Shown: piece after piece, positions 10,844 through 21,440 of the stretch | Layout: each line of letters opens with the position of its first letter | Position numbering within the stretch: the stretch's first letter is position 1 | Source: Odobenus rosmarus divergens | Taxonomy: Eukaryota; Chordata; Mammalia; Carnivora; Odobenidae | DNA: 64,000 bases | NCBI RefSeq assembly: GCF_000321225.1 | Contig: NW_004450946.1 | Coordinates: 953,744 to 1,017,743 of the forward strand | Reading direction: 5' to 3' | Notes under the pieces: model-generated | The model's input: only the letters and a program-made list of their open reading frames with translations | Databases searched by the model: none | What the model was told of the DNA's origin: nothing | Translations under genes and position numbers: made by a program

Positions 10844-11066
10844 TTATATATATGTATATGTATATGTATGTGTATGTGTGTATATGTATATGTGTGTATA
10901 TATATGTATATGTGTGTACATGCATATGCGTGTGTATATAGGTATATGTGTGTATGTATATGTATGTATACCCATATGGGTGTATATGGGTATATATATG
11001 TGTGTGTGTGTGTATGTATATATGTGTATATATATGTATAAGTGTATATACGTGTATATATATATC
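10844..11066. repeat. Complex TATG/TG/TA microsatellite
   Basis: About 220 bp of alternating pyrimidine-purine sequence built from TA, TG and TATG units, with a small palindrome TACCCATATGGGTGTA at 10967-10982. Four low-complexity frames of 70-104 codons here (Tyr/Ile/Cys/Val or Thr/His/Ile repeats) are artefacts of the repeat. Confidence 0.95.
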
Positions 11067-11824
11067 TCAACCTACTTCTGTGGTTATCTCACATGCGATG
11101 ATAAAAAGCTTATTATACAGCATTATATGGTATTATAGGCTGAGTTGTATGAAAAACGTGGCACTAAATAAACCATCAAAACTATATTTGTTTATAGTAT
11201 GAGACTTGAAACAAGAAGACAGAGGGTCGCCTTGTTTGATTTCAGCTGGAAACCTCACATGGGAACATGTGCCTCAAATTATTTGCCATTCTGCACAGGC
11301 GCGTGATTTTTGCAAATGACTGCAAAAGCACCAGGAGCATTGATTCCGGGGTTACCCATACATTTTAGTGAGTAGATGAATTTGCAAATATGGAAGCTGT
11401 GAGTAATGAGGATGGTCTGTATGTACACAAACCCAGGGATACACACATACGTGCATTTCTGGGTTTATCTGTCTTTCACTCAAGCTAACCATGAGTGTGT
11501 ATTGGTGTTTCCAACTCTAACCCAGCACCACTGGGTTCAATGTCTGGTTCAGTCCCCTCCCCCTTGCTTATTGTAACTTTTTTCTCTGGCTCCATTAAAT
11601 CCCTTTTAATCGAGTAAAATCCCCCAGGTTTTATTTTGATAATGATTCATTGAAGAGGTCCATTGTCCTGTAGAATGTCCCACATTCTGGGTGTGACCTG
11701 TTGCCTCCTCATGGTGCTGTCTGACCTGTTCTTCTGTCTCATGGTATGCAGTTCAGTCCTCCAATTCCACTTTGTTTTGCTAGGGAAATTGCCCCACTGA
11801 TGTTTGAAAGAGTAGCCATGGCGG
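11067..11824. other. Unassigned sequence
   Basis: Mixed composition, no domain or repeat family recognised. A minus frame overlapping the right end is a shadow of the MIR. Confidence 0.5.
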
Positions 11825-12045
11825 AGGCCTTCTTTGTGCCAGGGACTGTGTGAGGCACTTCCTCTTCATTATATCTGTAATCTCCATGGCCCTCTGAAGG
11901 ACTGGGCTGACCATCTTCTTTTAAAGATGGAAACACCAAATTTAGCTTATGATGTGCAAGTCTACGCAGCTGCCCAGGGCCAGAACCAGGATTTGGATCC
12001 AGGCCTGTCGTGTTCAAGGCCGTGCTGATCCCAGTGCCCAGCTCT
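11825..12045 (-). repeat. MIR SINE
   Basis: Reverse MIR: TTTGTGCCAGGGACTGTGTGAGGCACTTCC, then TTAAAGATGGAAACACC, GCAGCTGCCCAGGGCCAGAACCAGGATTTGGATCCAGGC and GTGCTGATCCCAGTGC, in the right order. It produces overlapping frames on both strands. Confidence 0.85.
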
Positions 12046-13124
12046 GCTCCCAGGGCTGGGAAATTTGGCTCTCCAGGATGGGGCTCTGGCAATTATATTT
12101 TTAATTTGCTGGCTAGGTGGTTCTTTGGCTTTTAAAATTTGTATTGAATCCTTTGGACTTTTACTCCTTGTTCCTACTTAAGTTAACAACACATTTTCCT
12201 ACTTGTTGAGGCCAGGTCTAAAACAAGCCTGATATTGTGGTCACTGAAGGGCTTTTAGGATGGATGTTCAGGCCTGGAGGGGAGCGTGAGTTCTCTGCAT
12301 TCGGAGGCGTGGGGGAGAGTCATTGCTTTTTTTTTTTTTTTCCACTAAAGAGCCAGCATCTTCAAGGGAACTGTCTTACTTGTAAATATTCTAGGAATTC
12401 ACATCTTTGCTGCAAATACCAATGCAATTTGCATTTACTTTGGAAATTCAAGCACATTTTATCCAACCTACAGGCACTAATGAAGAGCTGATGAACCACA
12501 GAGACACTGGTTCAAATAAATGATTATAATTGGCAAGCGAAGTACAAACATGACCCTGATGAATTATAATCAAGAGTGAGTGGAAGGGGTGATTTTATTA
12601 ATTATCCGAACTCTAAATCTAGTTTCAGAATTGTGAATAATAATAGAAATTAGAGTTGGAATATTATATAAATTGTTCAGTTACTTTTTAAGCAGGCCAC
12701 TTGATACAGAAGACTCAGTTTTTAGGTTCATCCTGTGGCATTTATTTATTTTTGTATTTAGAACTGGATATGAATCTCCTTTTAGAATCCAGATTATCAG
12801 CTTAAGTTAGTAATTTAAACATGTACTTAATTTTTATATTTTACAGTTAGTTGCAAAAACATTACAGTTATGATTTTTTTTTCTTTATAGACCTTTTGGC
12901 TCGTGTACTTAATAAAGAAATCTGTATAGTCTACAACAGATTTTAGGTTTTGAGAAATCATTATGTACTGGAAAGAACCACTAATTCTTTTTAATCAGCT
13001 GATTTTCCATTGGCCTTTTGCATGGATCAGAGATGCTGAGAAGTTGCAGTTATGATAAACCAGGGATCCTCGGCTTCAGGTTTGGATGGTTAGTGGAGGT
13101 CGAATATAAAAGACAAGTTAAGAT
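12046..13124. other. Unassigned AT-rich sequence, possible conserved non-coding DNA at about 12500-12700
   Basis: Contains a (T)n run at 12328-12341. The part 12500-12700 is AT-rich, repeat-free and holds several TAATTA/ATTATAAT motifs of the homeodomain type. No frame is convincing. The conserved-element idea rests on composition only. Confidence 0.4.
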
Positions 13125-13139
13125 TACAGCAAGGTTTTA

Positions 13140-13353
13140 TTTTTTATTTTTATTTTTTTTAAAAGATTTTATTTATTTATTTGACAGAGAGAGAGAGAGC
13201 ACAAGCCGAGGGACCGGCAGGCAGAGGGAGAGGGAGAAGCAGGTTCCCCGCTGAGCAGGGAGGGAGCCCGATGCGGGGCTCGATTCCAGGACCCTGGAAT
13301 CATGACCTGAGCTGAAGGCCGCCGCTTAACCGACTGAGCCACCCAAGTGCCCC
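13140..13353 (-). mobile_element. SINEC (carnivore tRNA-Lys SINE)
   Basis: Reverse copy from a T-rich tail to GAGCCACCCAAGTGCCCC. TACAGCAAGGTTTTA is repeated perfectly at 13125-13139 and 13354-13368, a 15-bp target-site duplication. Confidence 0.97.
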
Positions 13354-13368
13354 TACAGCAAGGTTTTA

Positions 13369-15177
13369 GTGACATTTTTGTTTGCCTGGCCCCAGTTCCT
13401 GTGAGTTTCCTTCTTTTGGGCCTATGAGTCCTTGGAAAGAAGGTTTATAGTCAGCAGGGAAAACAAAGTAAATTTAATTGAAATTTTGTCTAAAGATTCG
13501 TTATGTACCAAAATAGCATGTTTTAAAATATAACATTGTTGGAAATCCCATAATGTTATAGATATATATGAAAAATACTTTCTACTGAGTAATTAATATT
13601 TAAACTGGTGGGTATGCCAGGCATTGGTTCATTTTAATGATTGAACATTGAAATCATCCATTCCCTTGTATTTTGCTTGAAGCCTCTGGATTCATTTAAT
13701 TTAAGAGTCTATAAAAATTGTAAAATCAAACTCATCTGTATTCAAAATTTTCTCTATAGTGAGCAACCAAGATTGAATTTAGAAGTAAATCATCTTTATA
13801 GGCAGTGTTGTGACGTCAGCTGTCCTGTGTAATACCAATTTCCAACTTTCATATGCTTTTGACTAAATCTGTAATAAATATTTTAAATTTGAAATTTTAA
13901 GATAAATCTCTGATGACAAAGCACTACTTTTGTCTATTGCTTTAGGAATTTCTTTGGGGAATAAAAGTTGTCTTAAAGTTTAAAAACTGTTGACCCAAAG
14001 TCCTTGTCCCTGGGAGGCTGTATTATAGGCACTTGCTCAGGAATAAAATCCACGGCTCTTTGCACATGTAGATGCGCTTAGATAAGACCTGTGAAATATT
14101 GCTGACATATGAAAGATAATTTGAGTATGTTGCAAAAGAATCAGGTACATTTTTCTCTCTAGGTGAATGTTAGGTGTTTTACAATGTAATTCCTGTGCAT
14201 GAACAGAAAATGACAAATGGCAAAATTTGTGGTATCTGAACTCTTGCTGGATTGATTGGTGGGAGTTTCGTGGGCTCTCACCCTGTGAATGACATCATCC
14301 ATGGGCACAAGGGTTCTTCCTAGCCCTGATCCCATATCTAGCTCTGTCACCACTGGCCTCTCCAGTACGTTGCTTGCCTTGTCAATAGCCAAGGGTTTTA
14401 TGGTTCTCCCAATAGACACATATGCTGTGCTGTCATGTTGGGTATAATTAGGCTGGCCAAACGGAACTGAAGAGGTTCCCAGGATATAGGCCTTCCGGTG
14501 CTAAAATCCAGGAAGTGCCAGGCAAACTGGGACACAGCATTTTTGTAGTGACATTTACATTTTTGTATTTTCTTTTGGCAACATGATTTTGAAAGAAGCT
14601 AAGAGCCTTATTTTTATAGTCTGCTCCTATTTTTATGTCTGCTTTTCCTTTTCTTCCCCCCATAAGGCAGCTTGACCAGAACCAAAGGACAGTTTCAAAA
14701 ACGACACCACAAAGATGCTTTGAGGACTTGGGTCACTTTATCATCCAATAAGAGAAAGATAATATTAATGAATGTTAAAAGTTAAACAAGCAGTACTGAA
14801 AACTTGTCCCAAGCCCCATCCAGGATGCATTATCTTGGTAAAATATTTGCTTGTTCCAGGGAGTACCAAGTACATGTACCCAAATCTGGGTCTAGCTTCA
14901 TCTGCAACTCGTTGAGGAGCTGGGGGCTTTCCTCCTCTGAAATTGGCATTATTTTTTTCTCTTTGCAGACAGGAAAGTAAATTTCCATTTCACCTTGGAA
15001 CAATTTGAGAAGCTAGAGATCTCTGAGTTCATGGTTTTGCTGGCTTATTAACACAAATGCTAATGGGATTATGTCTCCTTGCTTAATTAGATTCCATGGA
15101 CTCTTCTTTTTAAAAGGTTGTGTTCAGAGATCCCCCCTTTTTTTTTTTCCCCGAAGAAGGGAAAAATCTTTGATTTT
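13369..15177. other. Unassigned, mostly AT-rich sequence
   Basis: About 1.8 kb with no clear repeat family. CAAACTGGGACACAGC and the surrounding ~100 bp (14440-14550) resemble a diverged DNA-transposon-type repeat but cannot be named. Short T- and C-runs lie at 15134-15152. No gene seen. Confidence 0.45.
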
Positions 15178-15732
15178 TAAGTATTTTTTAAATTACTGTA
15201 TAGTAAAATCGCCTATTTGGGGACACAGTTCTGTGAATTTTAACACATGTACATTTTATATGTTTCAGAATACAGAATTGTTGTATCATGTCCAGAAAAC
15301 TCCCTGGAGCTAGCCCTTTATAGACAAATGTACCCCCACCTTCACCCTTAACTGCTGGCAACCACTGATCAGCTTTCTATCACTATAATTTTGTCTTTTA
15401 CTGATAGTCATGTGAATGGAATCATACAGCATGTAACCTTTTGAGATTGGATTCTTTTGCTCAGCATAATTAATGCCTTAGAGATATATCCAAATTGTTA
15501 TTGCATAACTAGTTCCTTTCTTTTCATTGCTGAGTGGTATTCCTTTCTATGAATGTACCACAGTTTGTCCACTCATGCATTGCAGGACATTTGGGTTGTT
15601 TCCAAGCTTCTTTTGGGCGACTATGAATGGAATTGCTACTATATACTTCAGTGTATATGTTTTTCTGCAAATATGTTTCCATTTATCGAGGGTGCATACT
15701 TAGGAATGGGATTGCTGATAAGTATACATTAA
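15178..15732 (-). repeat. Ancient L1 (L1M) 3' fragment
   Basis: Reverse copy: CACTATAATTTTGTC, TGGAATCATACAGCATGTAACC, TTGCTCAGCATAATTAATGCC, GCTGAGTGGTATTCC, TTGTCCACTCATGCATTGCAGGACATTTGGGTTGTTTCC and AGGAATGGGATTGCTG follow the L1M order. The SINE at 15733 adjoins it. Confidence 0.88.
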
Positions 15733-15931
15733 GGGCTCCTGGGTGGCTCAGTTGGTTGAGCGACTGCCTTCGGCTCGGGTCATGATCCTGGAGTTCCGGG
15801 ATCGAGTCCCGCATTGGGCTCCCTGCTCAGCGGGGAGTTTGCTTCTCCCTCTGACCCTCCCCCCTCTCATGTGCTCTCTCTCTCTCATTCTCTCTCTCAA
15901 ATAAAATAAATAAAATCTTAAAAAAAAAAAA
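15733..15931 (+). mobile_element. SINEC (carnivore tRNA-Lys SINE)
   Basis: GGGCTCCTGGGTGGCTCAGTTGG head, box-B-like GGGATCGAGTCCC, long CT-rich body and AAATAAAATAAATAAAATCTT(A)n tail. No clear target duplication found. Confidence 0.94.
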
Positions 15932-16793
15932 GATGAACAAATAAACAAGCAAAATGCAAATGCCAAACAAAGGCTGACTCCCCAGAAAGGAAAATGCAGG
16001 AAATCCCTGCAAGTAAACACCTGTTTGTCAAGTCAGGCAGAGTAAGTGGGGGACTATGGGAGAGTGGCTGGAAGAGGGAGAAAATTGGGAAGCGTACAAC
16101 CAGGCCGTTCAGTTCCCTTTGACACAGGCCACAACAAAATGGCTGCAGGAAATAAGCATCATCAAGTTGAGAGCAGTTTCTCAGGCTTGCTCACAGCTGA
16201 GGTTCCCCGGAACCTGCAAGCTCCCATTTGAGAAACACAGTGTTGGGGTCCCATAACACTTGGCTTGTGTCTGCTGTGCTCTGTTGCTGATTCTTTTACC
16301 GGAATTCTACTCTGAAATGTCCATTGGCAGCACAAGCTTTTTTCACCATGTGAGACGTCATTTCTTACATGTAAGGCCTTGCTTTGGCGCCAGTGGGATG
16401 CCCAGACCTCGGCTTGACCATCATGGGATGAGTTGTAACGTTTCCTTCCTGCGGAAGTACGGTCACTATGCTTCTGGCTGAAGCCACCGGAGCCAGACTC
16501 TTTTTTCTCTTTAGGTCTTGCTTGGCAATATATGGATGTATCTTGCGTGCATTTGGGTATTCTGTAATTTGTAGCACACAATCCTTTCAAGGACATCAAA
16601 TCTTACGTACATTCCATTGTACAAGTGTGGATGAGCGTGAGACACCGGTGCCAGGATATGGGTGAAAGGCACGAATGTGGGTTTAATCACACAAATATCC
16701 AGTAATCATAAAGCTTCTCACATGACTCTTGCTTTGGAAGGCCAAGGAGACAATACACAGTGGGGACCCCTGCACCGGGGCAACACATCTTTT
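15932..16793. other. Unassigned sequence with scattered CpGs
   Basis: Non-repetitive by eye. A 145-codon minus frame (16162-16599) overlaps several plus frames, has no recognised domain and is not called. It could be a diverged old element. Confidence 0.4.
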
Positions 16794-16807
16794 TAAAAGC
16801 CTTCGTG

Positions 16808-17012
16808 GGGGGCGCCTGGGTGGCTCAGTCGGTTAAGTAGCTGCCTTTGGCTCAGGTCATGATCCCAGGGTCCTGGGATCAGGCCCCGTGTTGGCTTCCT
16901 GCTCAGTGAGATCCTGCTTCTCCCTCTCCCTCTGCCTGCCGCTCTGCCTACTTGTGCTCTTTCTCTGTCTCTCTGTCAAATAAATAAAATCTTTAAAAAG
17001 AATTAAAAAAAA
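16808..17012 (+). mobile_element. SINEC (carnivore tRNA-Lys SINE)
   Basis: GGGGGGCGCCTGGGTGGCTC head to AAATAAATAAAATCTTTAAA tail. TAAAAGCCTT(C/T)GTG flanks it at 16794-16807 and 17013-17026, a 14-bp duplication with one mismatch. Confidence 0.96.
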
Positions 17013-17219
17013 TAAAAGCCTTTGTGAATACCAGACCTATCAGATATCACCGGTCTCCTCCAAGGCGGAAACAGTGAAGTACCTAGATCTTCACTCATGG
17101 ATTTCTGGTTTCTGCCATCACGGAAGCCCAAATGACCTCTTTGAAAGATTGCAGGGAATTCTTGAATGCCTGAAAATCAAGACATATGCCAGAGCTACCA
17201 TAAACATATGATCATTAGC

Positions 17220-17375
17220 TCATTCAGCCAATTTTATTGGTCATCTGTTTCTAGGTACAGATGTACAAAGCTCCCAGGCTCTAGCAGAGACAGAGTAAAC
17301 AGACAAATTAATTGCAATATAAAGCCTGGCCGTAATCAGTCTTGTGATGACATATAAGGCAGGTGTGGGGCTAGA
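17220..17375 (+). repeat. Diverged ancient interspersed repeat, family not assigned
   Basis: ATTTTATTGGTCATCTG...GGTACAGATGTACAAAG...ACAGACAAATTAATTGCAATA resembles the mammalian repeat that reads 'TACTATGTGCCAGGCACTG...GGGATACA...AACAAAACAGACAA'. Similarity is by pattern only. Confidence 0.4.
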
Positions 17376-18279
17376 GTGACAGGTTGGTGGCTCTCAGTCA
17401 TTAGGTAAATGGATGGCCTGTGGATGCTTTATGCAAAAGTGAGGGTGGTTCAGTTCAAGTAGGAAGGATATAGGGGCCTTAGGGTCAAAAGGTAGCTCTA
17501 GCTTTTTCTGTGTAGGGGTCCTCAGATTTGCCTGTTAAAAACTTCCTTTGGTGTCTTTGAGGTCTCCCGCTGAGAGACAGTCAGTGGAAGACAAGGGCAC
17601 TGGGGCAGGCTTCCCTCCTGGGACCCTCTACCAGCTGCCAGGATGGGCTGTGGGGCCAGCTTCTGAGGCCTGTGATGGGGGGAATTCCTTCTTGAATTCA
17701 TCCAGAGCTGACCTGGAACAAAAGGAACTCTCTGGGAATCATTTTGTCTTGATTCAAAAGAATGCGTTTTTAACTAGCTATGTTATGTGATGGGAAGTAA
17801 GATTTATACCGTTAAATAAATTGGTCTTTCTCTTGTGGATATATGAATTCATATCAGCAGCCTTAAGAAAAAAAAAGTAGATAAATCACCATTGGAGTTT
17901 AGGATTTCTAAGGGCCAAGGAGATTTTTGACCATTAGTTCAAAAAAGAAAGGCGTATCAGAAAGGAAGGAGGCATCTGTGATCCTTTCGAGGCAGAGCAT
18001 GGCTTTTAATTTCATGACCAGATTCTGGTTAGTCACTGTAATAAAAATGCAACCCAAAGGCCCAGCTCACTGGGGTAGGTTGGAACCTACCATCCTGGGC
18101 TAGACACCTGCCCAAATGATGTGAGAGGGGGAATGTGATCACAGACACTGGTGCTGGGGGTGGTTCTAATGGTTCCCGGGCACAGAGTGCCAGGACCCTG
18201 AGGAAGGAGCATCCCAGAGGGCCCACGTGGGCACCTCAGGTTCTGAGAAGACCAGGCATGGGGAGTTGTGGGTGTGACT
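17376..18279. other. Unassigned sequence
   Basis: No repeat family, RNA gene or credible exon recognised. Confidence 0.5.
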
Positions 18280-19110
18280 GAGCTTCGCTGATGCTGGGGA
18301 TTCAGTCATAAATAAGACGTGATCTCTGTGCATGAGGAGCATCAGTCAGTGAAGGATAGATGTTCCCACATAATGACTGAGGCCTGCCTGGGAGTGCAGT
18401 GAACAGGTAGAGGACAGGTGAATACACCTGGATTACCCTGGGAGGGTTGGGCTGGGGCAGGTGTGATGCAGGAGGCAGGAGGTCAGGGCTGAACCAGCAG
18501 TCCAGGTGGCCTGATTTTAGGCCTGTGGATCAGATAGCGAGGGCTTCTCCCAGCAGTGTGGGTCCCAGGGTCTGAGTTTGCAGCTGGGAGTCAGGGGCTG
18601 ATGGCGAGGTCAGGATGGAGCAGGGCCCACTGGGCCCCTGTAGGTGTGAGCTGCTGTGCTGTTTCCAGTTCGTTTTCAGGGGTGCCATCCTGTGTGTGAC
18701 CCCCACAGTCTTGGTTATCAGCTGTCCCTGGAGGCGTGCTGTCTGTGCTGGGGACACAGAGTCCCGGCTCCAGTGGATTTTACAGTATCAGGGAAGGGTC
18801 CAACTGGAGACAACTCATAAAGGTGTGAGGAAGATAATAATGTAGTGCATTTGCAAAGGTAATGACACTGGAGCAGTTCTTCAGGGAGGACTGCCTGGAG
18901 GAGGTGAGATTTGAGCGGTGACCAGAGCAGTGAAGAGCATTCTAGGCAGGACAGATAAGCAAACCAAAATGCAAAACAAAAACATGCAGGACCTCTGGTA
19001 TGATTGGTGTTTATGGGACAGGCAGAGGACTGGGGTGGCGGGGCCAAGTGCATGGGGGGACCAGTGGGGAGAACTGAGGCCTGCCAGGAGGCAGGTTTTA
19101 TTCTAATTGC
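18280..19110 (+). repeat. Diverged ancient repeat material, family not assigned
   Basis: The part 18870-19090 (CAGGGAGGACTGCCTGGAGG, AGGTGAGATTTGAGCGGTGACC, AGCATTCTAGGCAGGACAGATAAGCAAA) follows the order of a common mammalian interspersed repeat also seen near 21170-21440. Overlapping frames up to 134 codons are not supported as coding. Confidence 0.4.
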
Positions 19111-20082
19111 AAAACATTCCAATTGAGGTTATAAACAAGAATGTACCGGAGTTAACTTGAGCTTATGAAAGTCATTTAATTTAGAATTAGAGCAGATGCG
19201 TTGAGAAAACATGTCACTAATTTCATATTTAAAACGATCCACTTTGCCTCCTCATTTGAAGGTAAGTGCGTTTTGCAATGATATGGCATATTATGGCCAG
19301 AGAGCCATTTTAGAGCAACAAAGGATGAAATCTTCTGCAATTTGTCATGGTTTTTCTAACTATCAAAATAGCCTGTTCACATTGAAAGAAAATGCAAATG
19401 TGTCGGCACTTCCATTATTTTCAGACTTGCTAATCAGAGTGGTCTTGTGTTCATTTCATTAATTTGAAGAATAGAAAATGAGGATTTTTAGACCTGGAGT
19501 GAGAGGAAAATGGATTGATCTCGTTGCTACCACCTCCCACCCCTTGTCCTTATAAAAATTGCAATTAAAAAAATTTTTTCTGTGGGAAAATAGGCTTATA
19601 AGGTTTATTTTACTTTTTAATTTATTTACTCATTTTCCCCAGGCTGTGCTCTGTATGTTCTGTGCCTGGAGATGCCAGGGATTATAAGATTACAATCAGG
19701 CTAATGAGTTTACCACCGCTTGGGTCTAAAAATAACCTTAACAGAAATGGTTATATATATTATATAAATTTGGGGAGAGGCTTCCACAAGATAAATTTTA
19801 CTTCATAGGTTCTATTTTTGTTGAAAGCATGCCTGTAAGATCTCTCTGGGGGCAGGTTCTAAAATGATACTGTCAGGAGACGGATCCCAAGCATCGTGTA
19901 GCCGTTGTAAAAGATTCAGAATGACATACGGATGGACCCCGCCCCCCCGCAGGAGACCTGTTTCGTAAACATTTAGATTCATAAAAAAGGTAAGTAGTGT
20001 GGAATTCTTTATGAATGGAACACTAGTTCATCACAATAAAACCATACCTGCAGGGGCCAGAGTGGCACAGTGGGAAGAAGTA
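19111..20082. other. Unassigned AT-rich sequence, possible conserved non-coding DNA at 19110-19480
   Basis: Repeat-free by eye. An 83-codon frame (19211-19462) contains a GGTAAGT splice-donor-like site at 19260-19266 but no domain, no branch/acceptor pattern and no neighbouring exon. It is listed as sequence worth a conservation check, not as a gene. Confidence 0.4.
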
Positions 20083-20404
20083 GAGGTGACCTTTGAACCA
20101 CATGGTGGTTAGGGGGACTGACCCCGATGCTGAAAATCCATGTATAATGTTTGCAAATTAACTATTTAACAAAACTTAACTACTAGTAGCCTGCTGTTGA
20201 CTGGAAGCTTTACCCATAACATAAAGAGTCTGTTAACACATATTTTCTATGTTATGTGTATTATACACTGCATTCTTACCATCAAGTCAGCTGGAGAAAA
20301 GAAAATGTTATTAAGAAAATCATATTACATACTGTAGTTATGGAAGAAGTCTACATGTAAGTGGGCCCGTGCAGTTCAAACCTATGTTGTCCAAGGGTCA
20401 ACTG
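20083..20404 (+). mobile_element. Tigger-like (Tc1/mariner) non-autonomous DNA transposon
   Basis: The left end reads GGTGACCTTTGAACCACATGG and the right end reads CCTATGTTGTCCAAGGGTCA; these are imperfect inverted repeats of each other. The interior (ACTTAACTACTAGTAGCC, TAACACATATTTTCTATGTTATG, AAGAAAATGTTATTAAG) matches a well-known mammalian Tigger-type MITE pattern. No transposase frame. The exact family name is uncertain. Confidence 0.8.
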
Positions 20405-20665
20405 GTCTAGAACATAGGTGCTAGAGCTGGATGGCCTGGGTTCACAGCCTACCTCTCCCATTACCACCAGTGTGGCCTCACGTGGGTTTCCTGGCCACTC
20501 AGACCTGTTTTTCTTCTTTAGAATATCAGATCTTAGCAGTACCTCCCTCTTCAGATCCTTGTGAGTGTTAAACAAGTGGAGTGTGTAGACACAGAGATGC
20601 ACATGAAGCGCGAAGAACAGTTTTGGTATATGGTATACATCAGGAACCCTTAGCTATAAGTTACA
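20405..20665 (+). repeat. MIR SINE
   Basis: CTAGAGCTGGATGGCCTGGGTTCACAGCCTACC...AGTGTGGCCTC follows the MIR head-to-core order. The tail side (GCACATGAAGCGCGAAGAACAG) is more diverged. It lies directly against the DNA transposon. Confidence 0.75.
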
Positions 20666-21039
20666 CTTCTGAGATGGAGGGTACTTGGGGCAAGCAGCAG
20701 AAGCCAATTTTGGCTAACAAGCAAAAAGATTAGTGGAAGGTCATTGGGGAGGGTAGGAGGTCATAGCACAGTGTCAGTAAGACCAAGAATGGGGCAACCC
20801 TGATGATGTCTAGGGCAGTTTCATCAGATACTATCCATTTTGTTTTTTCTTCTGTCCTTTTGTCAGTTCACCCAAGATTCAGAATGGTGTCCTTGGCTAT
20901 TTTGAAGAAGGTGGTGGTCTCTAGGAAAATTAAAGCTGGATTAGATCTGGATTTCCCTTGGTTCTCAGAGAAGTAACCTATCCTTGCTTCTTTCCTCTTT
21001 CACTCCCTTCCTTCTCTCACTCTCTCCCTCTCTTTTTCA
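20666..21039. other. Unassigned sequence
   Basis: Nothing recognised. The right end becomes CT-rich (CTCTTTCACTCCCTTCC). Confidence 0.5.
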
Positions 21040-21164
21040 TCTGCCCATTCATCTAGTCATCCAGCCATCCACCCATCCATCCATCCAGCCATCCACCCAT
21101 CCATCCATCCAGCCATCCACCCATCCACCCATCCATCCATCCACCCATCCATCCATCCATCCAT
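21040..21164. repeat. (CCAT)n tetranucleotide microsatellite
   Basis: About 125 bp of CCAT/CCAC/CCAG units with a higher-order repeat of about 24 bp at the start and a purer (CCAT) run at the right end. Both strands give low-complexity frames (Ser-Thr-His-Pro or Trp-Met-Asp-Gly) that are not genes. Confidence 0.96.
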
Positions 21165-21440
21165 AGTTATTTGAGTTTCTGCTGTGTGCCAAGTCCCATG
21201 CTAGGAGCTGGAGGTACAGTATTGGGTAGGATGGACCAGGCCTTTGTCTGGTGAGCTTACATTTTGGAGCAGGGGGACACGCAATAAATAAGTAAACTAT
21301 TTCATATGGAGATATGTGTTGAAAAAGAAATAAAACTGCAATGCAACAGACAGGGGTCAGGGCTCTGTTTTGGATGGGGGAACTCAGTGAAGGCCTCTCT
21401 CTGAGCAGGTGACATTTGAACTGAGACCTGCATGATGGAT
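21165..21440 (+). repeat. Diverged ancient interspersed repeat, family not assigned
   Basis: TTTCTGCTGTGTGCCAAGTCCCATGCTAGGAGCTGGAGG...GTGAGCTTACATTTTGGAGC...CAATAAATAAGTAAAC...GAAGGCCTCTCTCTGAGCAGGTGACATTTGAACTGAG follows a common mammalian repeat in order. Same family as 18870-19090. Confidence 0.6.

Noticed and set aside
10777..11202. Four frames of 70-104 codons
   Set aside because: Translation of the TATG/TG microsatellite.
16162..16599. 145-codon minus frame
   Set aside because: No domain recognised; three plus frames overlap it. Sequence is not obviously conserved or repeat-derived, so left unassigned.
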